Part shown: in pieces, positions 55,948-64,000 of the stretch
How the letters are laid out: each line of letters starts with the position of its first letter
Numbering within the stretch: position 1 is the stretch's first letter
Origin: Cepaea nemoralis
Taxonomy: Eukaryota > Mollusca > Gastropoda > Stylommatophora > Helicidae
Length of the DNA: 64,000 bases
Reading direction: 5' to 3'
NCBI GenBank assembly: GCA_014155875.1
Contig: JACEFZ010013499.1
Location: forward strand, 158,501-222,500
Notes under the pieces: generated by a model
What the model was told of the DNA's origin: nothing
Databases searched by the model: none
What the model saw: only the letters and a program-made list of their open reading frames with translations
Position numbers and translations under genes: made by a program

Positions 55948-56066
55948 ACTTATCGTCCCTGGAGGAAAGTGGACTCGACAAGCACATCTTTAATATCCTT
56001 CTACTATTGGGAGTATTGAATGACTTTTGTCTACACTCCTCCCTTCCGTCTTTCATACACTATATA

Positions 56067-56097
<31 letters not shown>

Positions 56098-57214
56098 TTC
56101 ATAACATACCCTGACAACAGTTTCCTCCAACAATTAATAACCTGTTTATTGTTGAAAACTATGTCAGTTGTATGTATTGAATGTGTATCTGTAGTTGTTA
56201 GTGTCTGCTAATGTGAGTGCAAGATAGGACTTTTGGACGTTAGTCTTCGTATCTTCTCTAGCATAGTCAAACGGCCAAAACATCGGACATCACACATAGA
56301 ATTGGAACGTTCTCACCCTGGATGCTCCTTTCAGCTTGAGTCTTGGAGGTAAATCCGTTATTGAAAAAAAAACAACTGTTCACCACTGTATCACCCGTAA
56401 AGTACTGTGATCACTGTAAGTTCCTTTCAGTAGACAGAGTTTTCCGTTTTTATGTTATTATAATCCATCAGTGAAAACACATCACACCTGTCCACAGTTA
56501 TTTAACAGTTTCTGAATATAGGTAAACTGGTCTAGTAGTTCTTCACTGTTTCGTTTAGGTGAGTACCCAATTACAATGTTTTAGCTTATTTGCTCTGCTT
56601 GAATAAAGTTTATTCACTAAGGTTCACCAAAATCTGTTTCTTGCCATTCGTTATGTCACCCACTCTTATTGACTGTTTAGGTTGAATTTGCTATAGTGAC
56701 ATATTTTCACTGCACCTGTGAAGTGCCTGATTAAAGTGAAAGTTCTTTCCTTTATTATCAACACTGCTTTCTCTGTACAAGAGACGTACTGTTCTATCTT
56801 CTTTGATATGTCAGGCGGTGTAGTGGAACCTGGGTAATAAACATTAAATCAGGTGATTTAAGTCTGCTTCATATTACTGTTTATGTGAGTGTCTTTCTCC
56901 AGCCGTAATGAAAAAGCTTCCGAAAGAATACTCTGACATAAACAGCAGAATTCACTAAAGTCTAAACTATTCACTAAATAGAAAGCAATAGTAAACCCTA
57001 AGCACAAACACATATTTCCCTATGCTAATATTACTCTAATATTAGTTTTACCTTATATATATAGAATTAATGTAAGTCCCCGAATCGAAATTTATCCGCA
57101 CATAAGCACTCTATCCCATTGTAAGGGAGGATATTTCTTTTCATTTACAGGACACATAAATCCAGCTTTCCGTCCAGTTTGGTAGCACACTAAATATAAA
57201 ACCACTTTTCTACC
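55948..57214. other. no gene; probably includes part of the Gypsy LTR
   Basis: CT run at 56070-56096. The remainder is AT-rich. The LTR starting at 57674 extends into this stretch, but I cannot place its far end. Confidence 0.4.
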
Positions 57215-57674
57215 AATTTATACCGAGTGTCCAAGTCTCCCGTTGTTTGTTTGATCTACAATCAACACTCGTCTCTTGACGTATCCTGCACATCAAAAGG
57301 CGGTGAAATCACGTAGTGGTTAGTTGCTCGTTTCTTTCCGTGCTTACGTTGTTTCCCGGGGTTCCCCGTACGCTAATACTTCAAAGCATCCGACCCCGTT
57401 GATCGCTTTCTTCGTTCATTGCTCGTCGCACTTCAAAGAGATTACACCGTCTTCGTGTTCCCCGTTCCGATGTATTCGTGTCTCCCTCTTGTCGGCCGAT
57501 ACGATCGGTAGTCACTGACTTCTGCGAGCACCTGTCCCTGATAATCGGTCAATAACCTTCCATTTATCCTTCTCTCAGATTGAACGACTCGATTGTTAAC
57601 CCTTCTCCTATATTGCCATTAATGTTACATTTAATTTTATCTGGGAATCACTAAACTATCATCATTCTGTGACA
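57215..57674 (-). mobile_element. Ty3/Gypsy 3' LTR (start defined, end not)
   Basis: On the minus strand, a polypurine tract AAGAGGGGGC (57679-57688) is followed within a few bases by TGTCACAGAATGATGATAG, a normal TG start for an LTR at 57674. A TATA box (GGTATAAATTGG, 57216-57227) sits about 450 bp inside, plausible for the LTR promoter. No second LTR is present for comparison. Confidence 0.6.
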
Positions 57675-57749
57675 TAGGCCCCCTCTTAAGAGAGTTGACC
57701 GCGTCGACTCTTCTTCAATGTAGTTTTGATTCCTATGATCCACCAACCT

Positions 57750-57905
57750 ATTCCTCTTCCTCTGAAGTTGGATGTCTAGATACTAAATCCGCTCCTACAT
57801 TCTCCTTACCCGAGATGTATTCCACTGTGAAGTTGTCCTGTTGCAGCAACAACGTCCATCACATCCACCGTGCGTTGAGCTTCTGCGAAGTAGCTATGAA
57901 CATCA
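57750..57905 (-). pseudogene. RNase H C-terminal remnant of the Gypsy pol
   Basis: Minus strand: KLNARWMW, then LLLQQDNFTVEYISGKENVG and ADLVSRHP, ending TAG near 57750. This matches the standard C-terminus of Ty3/Gypsy RNase H (..LLLQ..F.VEY..GKEN..AD.LSR). One in-frame TGA after ARWM. It lies between the long ORF and the polypurine tract, fixing the domain order. Confidence 0.8.
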
Positions 57906-57986
57906 CGTGTTGATGATATGACTGGATCCTCACATGGCTCACCTCCTCATCCAGTAGGCGACCTCATAGACACCCTACCATACTAC

Positions 57987-60613
57987 TCATGACTGAAACG
58001 AGTGTTGGCTCATCGCTCCTGTACGTCTGGTCGACCTTCTCTCGACTTGCGTCAGCGACGGCTCACAATACAGACGGATTGTCCCATCCTGATTGTAACA
58101 CTGCTTCCATGTCCTCTTGGTTTCCCCCGGCTTTGCCTCTGGGGATGTTCCACCTCGTCCGCGTTGGACCGAGTCGTCTTTCCCAAACCTCCTGGACTTT
58201 TGCTTCCAGGACCATCTTGGGCGATATTGTATCTGGTCAGCCAATCTTCGGTTGGAGTCCTGGGTATTTCTCGCCTTTCCCGCCGTTACCCACCCCTTCT
58301 GAACTTGGTTACTATTGAAGGTTTCACTCTTGTCCTTTCCCTGACGTGTGATTTCCCTCCTCCTTTCGTTGGGTAAATCTGACCTATCACGTACTGTCCC
58401 ATAGGCCCTCCTATGTTGTACTGGCGATCTCTGGTCTTCGTCTGGACTGGTAACCTTTGTCCCAATGGCTGCCATCACCATAAAGTGCGAAGCTTTACTC
58501 TCGGATCTCTCCTCATATTTCCTAATGAGATGTCTAGGGAGATTTTTCTGCTCTTCCCCGATCCGGATTTTGTAGATGTTCTTGGACACAACCTTTTCCA
58601 CAGGATAAGGTCCTTTCCATCCTACTTGTAGTATATTAGTCTCTTCTGGACCCCATACTTCCACTTTGTCTTCCACCTTAAGAGCTAGTTTCCTCTTAAT
58701 TCGCTTGTTGGATGGTGCTTTCTGGCACTCTGAACAAGACTTCACTAACCGGCGTACATCTCCGGTCATTCCTGGCCAGCAATAATGGCCGGAAATTTGC
58801 TGCAATGTCTCTCTGACACCCATATGTCGATTCTCTGCTATGATGTGTCCACTCTGAAGAATGTGAGGACGGTGGGTCTCTGGAACCACCCACTGCTCGT
58901 GCAGGTTGTCTCCCCTCCCAGCTCTCCGATAGAGTAGTCGATTCTTCAGAAAGTACTGTCCCCGTTCTGGTGGCTCAGCACTTCTTTGCAGCTTCCTGTA
59001 GCAAGGACGCAACGTAGTATCCTTCCTCTGGGCAGTATGCAATTCTCCTATCTCTGAGTTGTCGCATAGTGTCTCTGCCTCTTTTTCCTTCCCTTGAAAT
59101 CCACTGGCTACTGTTCCCTGGTGGGCTGGCGGTTTGGGCATCCCCAAAAAGACATATTTCGTGCCAATGATCATGGGAAATAAGGAGTCAGATAATACAG
59201 CAGCTGGAATAATGCCCGTGACGTACCTGGATTTAATCTCCACCTTGGCGATTGGCAGCGTCATGGTAACAGCACTCCTCATTGCCGGCTGTATCTCTAT
59301 GGTCTCCCCTGTAAGTTGGTCTGGGCTTACCAGGCTGGCGTCTATCACAGCTTCCCCATCCAAACCGGTATCGTAGAGACAAACAACCTGCTGGCCATTG
59401 ACTTCAATCAGTTCGACCACAGGTGGCCTCTCTTGGTCCGGAGTGTCTTCCATCTCCTTGACCGTTTCCTTGCCTTCCTCTTTTGATTCCTCGAGGTTGG
59501 TTATGCAATTGGCGTCTTCTGCCTTGCATCTGCAGTCCACAGTATTATGTGTTTTCGACCGGCAGTGTGTGCACCATTTTCCCTTCCAAGGTTTCCGTGT
59601 GTCCTTTTTGTTCCTAGCTCCTTCGCCGACCTCAGCCTTGTCTGTGATCACCGTCGTAGGAGTCACTTTGCATGCTACGAAGTAAGAACTTTTAGGTTTC
59701 GATCTGCAGTCCTTCGTGTTATGAGAGGGTGACTGGCATATCGAACACCACTTCTCGGACCACGGTCGTTTCGCTAAAGAATTCGAGGTGCTCTGGTTTC
59801 CTTCCTTCACCTTCTCTGAACTCTCCATTGACGTCTTTATATAAGGTTCCACTTTTTCTCCTTCCCAGTTTTTAGGTTTCTTTTTCTCTTGTTTCTCCTG
59901 ACCTTTGGTTTGTGTACTTAGTTCTTTAGCTTCCCCATGGACTTCTACGAATCTTTCCGCCAGCTTATTCACAACATCCAGCCGTTCCGCCCCTTGTTCT
60001 CCTAAAAATGTCTTCAGTGGTTCTGACATTTGCTGTCGCATCTGATCGACCACCATCATTTCTTCCAGACTCTCATAGTCCCGCTTGAACTCTGCCAAGT
60101 CCATCCATTTTTGGAGATATGATTTAAGCCTTAAACTGTAGGCGGCGAATAGCTCTCCCGGCTCTCGTCTAGACGATCTAAACTTCTTCCGATACGTTTG
60201 TGCTGTGATGTCAAAATGCTTCATCAAAGCGGCTTTTAATTCCTCGTAATTATTTTCATGTCCTGGTGGTAAGCGTGTGTACACCTCGAACCCCGAACCT
60301 ATTAATCCCTGGGATAATTTAAGAGCCCATCTGCTCCTATCCAGCCCCATAGCGACTGACATTGCTTCAAAGCGAGAAGCGTACTGGTCAAAGCGTTCCT
60401 TAGACTGATCATAGACAGCTAAGGGAAACTTCATGGCATGGTACCCATGTCCAATCATGTGGGTTGCACCAGGTGAAGAAGAACTTCCTTCCACTCCATC
60501 TATTTCTCCCTTAGTTTGTGTCTTGAGTTCTAGCTCTTTCATGAGGTATTCATGTTCCCGTATCTTGTTGGCCTCTTCTGCTTCCAACTGGGCTTTTCGA
60601 TCTTCTCGAAAGG
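57987..60613 (-). CDS. Gag-protease-integrase-zinc-finger fusion ORF of a deleted Gypsy element
   Basis: Uninterrupted for about 875 codons. The formal start at 60725 lies in antisense LINE sequence, so the true N-terminus is lost. From 60613 down: a Lys/Glu coiled coil; a SCAN-like capsid region (WALKLSQGLIGSGFEVYTRL, LKAALMKHFDITAQTYRKKF, DQMRQQMSEPLKTFLGEQGA); two CCHC knuckles (CSICQSPSHNTKDC near 59710-59750, CTHCRSKTHNTVDC near 59535-59575); and a retropepsin-like site CLYDTGLDGEAVID (59356-59385), with Leu replacing the usual Ser/Thr/Ala after DTG. Next comes the pre-integrase linker and an HHCC finger (HIIAENRH...CSECQK, 58720-58855), then directly KGPYPVEKV of the GPY/F domain (about 58590-58620). 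The DDE core is absent between these, with the frame preserved. The last 150 residues look frame-shifted. Confidence 0.75.
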
Positions 60614-60896
60614 AGGAGACAAATGAAAATCGTACATTGATTAGAGAAATTAGACGTAGACAGTCAAAATTTTTGGGACATGTTATGAGAAGAAATGGAT
60701 TGGAGAACTTAGTGACAACTGGCAAGATCGAAGGGAACAGACCAAGAGGAAGACAGAGGGGAAACTACCTGACTTGGCCACATGGCATGGACGAGACAGG
60801 AACACGGAGCTGATCCACGACTCTGGTGATCGAGTGAAATGGCGAGTCATGACCGTCCAAGCTTTCCGGCATGGCACATGATTGATTGATTGATAG
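60614..60896 (+). mobile_element. LINE L-B 3' fragment truncating the Gypsy gag
   Basis: ETNENRTLIREIRRRQSKFL, GHVMRRNGLENLVTTGKIEG, then a frameshifted tail and CATGGCACATGATTGATTGA at 60872-60891. 5'-truncated. It lies antisense to gag, which does not visibly resume beyond its tail. Confidence 0.9.
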
Positions 60897-61019
60897 CTAC
60901 AACGGCTGTAGAACACTGGATCCAAAGAAACAGATAGAACATAGAACTGAGATAGTGGGTTCAAGAGTAGAATACTGAGGATCTTATATAAGTATGTATA
61001 GTAAAGAATTCTTTTCCAC

Positions 61020-61200
61020 GCCTTAATGGTATATCGGTGCTAGGCCCATATTGTTTAAGACCAATAGTTACTTGATTTGTTATGCGATTTATTTCACGCT
61101 GGTCGTCTTGATTTCCCATAATATTTCGTGATACCCATTGAAGCCTGGTTCAAACTGGGAATATAGGTCAATTTAAGAAACAATTTCCGCTGTGATAGGG
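61020..61200 (-). mobile_element. SINE-B copy, diverged
   Basis: Minus strand: CCCAGTTTGAACCAGGC, TATGGGAAATCAAGACGACC and ATATGGGCCTAGCACCGATA match the SINE-B tail in order. Confidence 0.6.
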
Positions 61201-61440
61201 ATTTGAATACATATCCACAGTGCTGGCAGGCGAGAAAAATTCTCCTTCTTCGTCTTTTTTTCTTCTGTCCTTTATCCCTGTGGAGTATATATTGTGTATT
61301 TCAGCTTGACGAGTGGATCATTGTGATCTGTGAAAGATTGCCCCTGAAGAGATGCGGTGAAACATGCTAAGCAATCGATTGTGCAACATTTTTGTTTATG
61401 TCTTGATTATACAAATTCGGTATTTGTTGATCGGCACGCA
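61201..61440. other. no recognisable feature
   Basis: Nothing identifiable. Confidence 0.5.
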
Positions 61441-61444
61441 TAAT

Positions 61445-61580
61445 AGAACTATGGAGACACATTAGACAACATACCAATCGAAAGCTATAGTGGCCACACT
61501 GGGAATTCCTTCAATTTACAACATCGCCTCGTTGAAGAAATAGGCGTACCTAGACGTAGGGATAACAAGTCGATACTCCA
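61445..61580 (-). mobile_element. SINE-C copy, diverged
   Basis: ATTAGACAACATACCAATCG, AAAGCTATAGTGGCCAC, CATCGCCTCGTTG and AAGTCGATACTCCA correspond in order to the 25.0-kb copy. The B box is degraded. Confidence 0.65.
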
Positions 61581-61879
61581 TATATAATTATATGACGGGT
61601 GTGTTTGTTTCTGTTTTCAGGCGCCCCCGCAGCTAAAATTTGAGAACTTTAGCATGGTTGTCACACTGAATGTCCGCGAGACTCAGGTAATGTTTATACT
61701 TATCCTAAATTGCTCTCTAGAGTTTATGTTTTCAGGGCAAGATACATATATTATTCACTCGGCGAACGATGAAATTATATTAAATATTTATATTACTTAT
61801 AAGAGAAAACTTGGTGGAGTATTGATGCATAATAAGGCATGGTTGCGGCCTTGTGGGAGCACGTGTACACCTCGGACGA
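61581..61879. other. no recognisable feature
   Basis: AT-rich with a short 77-codon frame, no motif. Confidence 0.45.
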
Positions 61880-62104
61880 GCAAATGAATCACCATGGTCT
61901 GCCAAGAATGCGACAGCGAGGGGTGACGAGGGGATCTGGCCGACGATCGACGCTCAGAGGAAAGGCAAGACGGACATATAATCAGATTGTTACTGGTACT
62001 ATTAGTGTTGGAACACTTCGCTGGCTGCTGAGGGATGGGTACGGAGCGCTTATGGGAATGCCCCGAATGCTGTGATGTCGGTTCCTAAATCAATCAATCA
62101 ATCA
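61880..62104 (+). mobile_element. Dispersed repeat E, copy 2
   Basis: ATGAATCACCATGGTCTGCC through GGAATGCCCCGAATGCTGTG and an (AATC)n tail at 62088-62104. Direct repeat of 45345-45573. Confidence 0.8.
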
Positions 62105-62487
62105 TTACTTATAAGAGGAAAAGTAAAGTAGACAAAAAAATAACATCTTCGTCTTCAAGTATACATTCCGTCATCTATATCAATCTATCTAAAGAAAACA
62201 GCAGTCAACTTGACCTTCGTTTACATCTCCATGGGGTTTATCTTCAAATGAGCGAGTGTAAGCCAAAGTATTTCCCTTTGTTCTGCACATGCTGGTCACT
62301 CCTGCAACAAATATCTAGTTGACATTTTAATAGTTTCACAATTACGTGATTCAAATTCACGTAATCTTTAGTTGATTAAACAGGTGGTATTTCAATCTGT
62401 TATATCCTGTGTGCAGAGTCTGAAGTTTGTTACGTGGTCTCTTCAGTGTAGTTGGTAATAGTAATATGTATTATCTATCTAGTGGCT
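62105..62487. other. no recognisable feature
   Basis: AT-rich, no credible ORF. Confidence 0.5.
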
Positions 62488-62737
62488 TGCCGGTCTCTCT
62501 GGCCGAGGGGTTACAATACTTTCTCCGTAATCCCGTTTATCACGCAGAATCTCGTAGCGGGCGAGAACTGGGAGCGGTTCTACCCCCGCTGGCGACTTGC
62601 GGGATAACTGAGCCGGTCGCTCAGAAAGCAATGGCAAACTACTGAGTGTAATCTTGCCAACAAATCAACAGACAGCTGAAATATGCTGCTGTTGACAGCG
62701 ATGTCCTGTAAAGGATATGCGAATTTTAAAAAAATAA
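62488..62737 (+). mobile_element. SINE-A copy, full length
   Basis: Head GCCGGTCTCTCTGGCCGAGG (A box), GTAATCCCGTTTATCACGC. A 40-bp longer middle than other copies, core CAATGGCAAACTACTGAGTG, end GATGTCCTGTAAAGGATATG and an A-rich tail (62728-62740). Confidence 0.88.
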
Positions 62738-62869
62738 AATCTGGTGGCTTGGAAGTTCTGATCTTGGATCTTCTTTCGTTGGCTTTTATTTCATGCCGTC
62801 CCGATTTCTGTGGTGCGCAACTTGGCTGGTTGCGTCCGTCTTGAGCACCTTACCTTTGCTAGAGTATAC

Positions 62870-63038
62870 TGCGGTCTTGGACAGAAGGACGATATATCGC
62901 TATACTAAGGCCTTCGTGTTATTTATTCTGTTTCCTATATCTGCTGCAATTGTAGACATTTACATTAGAATACTTGTTCATTTGATTGTTTACCATGTCT
63001 GGTCGAAACCGTTTTGTTTGGCTCTAAGTCAGTTAAAA
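62870..63038 (+). repeat. Dispersed repeat F, uninterrupted copy
   Basis: GACAGAAGGACGATATATCG, GACATTTACATTA and GGTCGAAACCGTTTTGTTTG; the same blocks flank the L-B copy at 10.3-11.4 kb. Confidence 0.6.
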
Positions 63039-63039
<1 letters not shown>

Positions 63040-63116
<77 letters not shown>

Positions 63117-63117
63117 G
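63040..63117. repeat. (ATT)n microsatellite
   Basis: Pure ATT run of about 26 units, then GAGTGAGTGAGT. Confidence 0.98.
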
Positions 63118-64000
63118 AGTGAGTGAGTACACATCTAACAAACCTATGTAGAAGTTTATACAACAACAGTGAATGCATAGTGAGAGCAACTGGAGGACAC
63201 TCAGAACCCGTCACCATAAGATCTGGAGTACGACAAGGTTGTGTCCTGTCCCCTCTCTTGTTCATAACATATATAGACAACATATGTAAAGAAACCAGCC
63301 AAGCAGAGATAGCAAGAATACCACATGACGAGAACACAGAAGAAGAACCATCTGCAAATCTAACCATTAGAGAACTCCTGTTTGCGGACGACCAAGCACT
63401 AATAGCAAAATCAGAAGCTGAATTACAAGACCACATGAATAGTCTAAACGAAATGTGTAGGGAACATAACATGAAAATTAGCACAAGCAAAACAGAGGTA
63501 ATGACTATAACTAAAGACGAACAAACAACAACAATTCACCTAAACGAATATCCCTTGAAACAAGTGATGAGTGTCAAGTACCTGGGAAGTATAATATCAT
63601 CAAATGGCAGATCAGAATACGAGATCGAAAATAGGTGCAGTAAGGCAAATCAACTCATTGGACAAATGGCACCAATACTAAAGAACAAACATGTATCAGT
63701 AACTACTAAGAAAGCACTTTACAACACAATCTTCCTACCAACTCTATGCTACCAATGCCAAACCTGGACAATGACAGAAAAAGAGAAAAGAAAAATCACA
63801 ACAACAGAAATGAGGTTCCTGAGAAGAATACTCAACGTATCAAGAAGAGATAAGATCAGAAATGAAGAAATCAGGATTAAAGTGGGGGTTAAAGCAGCAC
63901 TAGATTTTATTAGAAAGCAGCAAGTCAAATGGTTTGGCCATGCAAGTAGGTTACCAGTCAACAGCATACCACAACAAGCAATGATGTACAGACCATATGG
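63118..64000 (+). CDS. Reverse transcriptase of LINE L-C, open to the window edge
   Basis: One plus-strand frame is open without interruption from the microsatellite to the last base (about 294 codons) and has no stop within the window. Motifs in order: SGVRQGCVLSPLLF (63210-63260), LLFADDQALIAKS with catalytic FADD at 63381-63392, KTEVMTITKD, VKYLGSIISSNG, LPTLCYQCQTWTM (thumb), EMRFLRRIL, SRRDKIRNEEIRI and KWFGHASRLPVN near the end. This is the palm-to-C-terminal half of a non-LTR RT. It starts mid-domain, so the copy is 5'-truncated at the ATT run. Lack of stops suggests a relatively young insertion. A relative lies at 48960-49440. Confidence 0.92.

Larger units (their letters stand above)
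57675..60613 (-). mobile_element. Ty3/Gypsy element, Gmr1-like domain order, internally deleted
   Basis: Reading right to left: gag, two zinc knuckles, protease, integrase zinc finger, GPY/F domain, RNase H C-terminus, polypurine tract, LTR. RNase H comes after integrase, the opposite of most Ty3/Gypsy elements and the order reported for Gmr1-type elements. The integrase core and nearly all of RT/RNase H are missing. The 5' end is cut by an L-B insertion at 60614. No 5' LTR recognised. Confidence 0.8.

Noticed and set aside
60614..60725. N-terminal 37 residues of the 912-codon Gypsy ORF
   Set aside because: They are the antisense of the inserted L-B LINE, so the formal start codon is not the real gag start.

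Overview
This window looks like intergenic or intronic DNA from a metazoan nuclear genome, and it is dominated by repeats. There are no operons, no rRNA genes and no convincing free-standing tRNA genes. Instead it holds tRNA-derived SINEs, 5'-truncated LINEs, Ty3/Gypsy remnants, mariner, Tc1 and hAT-type DNA transposons, dozens of microsatellites, and long minisatellites. The LINE proteins, the chemistry of the SINE families and the microsatellite load resemble what I remember of gastropod (sea-slug-like) genomes. That species-level guess is inference only. No CRISPR, defence island or novel multi-gene system is supported.

Layout. 0-13 kb: short tandem repeats, several SINEs, one plausible terminal coding exon (7201-7708, with splice acceptor and AATAAA) and a 20-bp minisatellite (9.6-10.3 kb). 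13-16 kb: a LINE (called L-A) split by a 5'-truncated copy of a second LINE (L-B), then about 1 kb of trinucleotide repeat that changes orientation. 17-18.5 kb: a 35-bp minisatellite and a near-perfect palindrome. 20.3-22.6 kb: a small minisatellite broken by three separate insertions. 23.4-25.2 kb: a decayed Tc1-like transposon with a SINE near one end. 25.5-28.3 kb: a 34-bp minisatellite in two opposite orientations flanking a retro-pseudogene of ribosomal protein S10. 31.2-34.3 kb: a Gypsy gag remnant bracketed by direct repeats. 37.3-37.7 kb: a short ORF with AATAAA and an A-run, probably a retrocopy. 39.9-44.5 kb: LINE fragments, a CCCGGCCCGGCTTCGCCC repeat array and a 338-bp pure purine tract. 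47-48.7 kb: a mariner element inserted precisely in a 33-bp minisatellite. 49-50.7 kb: LINE pieces in mirrored orientation. 53.7-55 kb: a mucin-like coding exon followed by a hAT-type MITE with an 8-bp target duplication. 57.7-60.6 kb: a Ty3/Gypsy element with Copia-like domain order and internal deletions, capped by a LINE insertion. 63.1-64 kb: a reverse-transcriptase reading frame that stays open to the end of the window.

Three recurrent short retroposon families tie the window together: SINE-A (11 copies, core CAATGGCAAACTACTGAACG), SINE-B (about six copies sharing a 3' tail) and SINE-C (three copies). L-B is present in at least ten pieces. The candidate host genes are the exon at 7.2 kb, the mucin-like exon at 53.75 kb and possibly the ORF at 37.36 kb. 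Everything else is best read as layered transposition, whose order can be worked out from the nested junctions.
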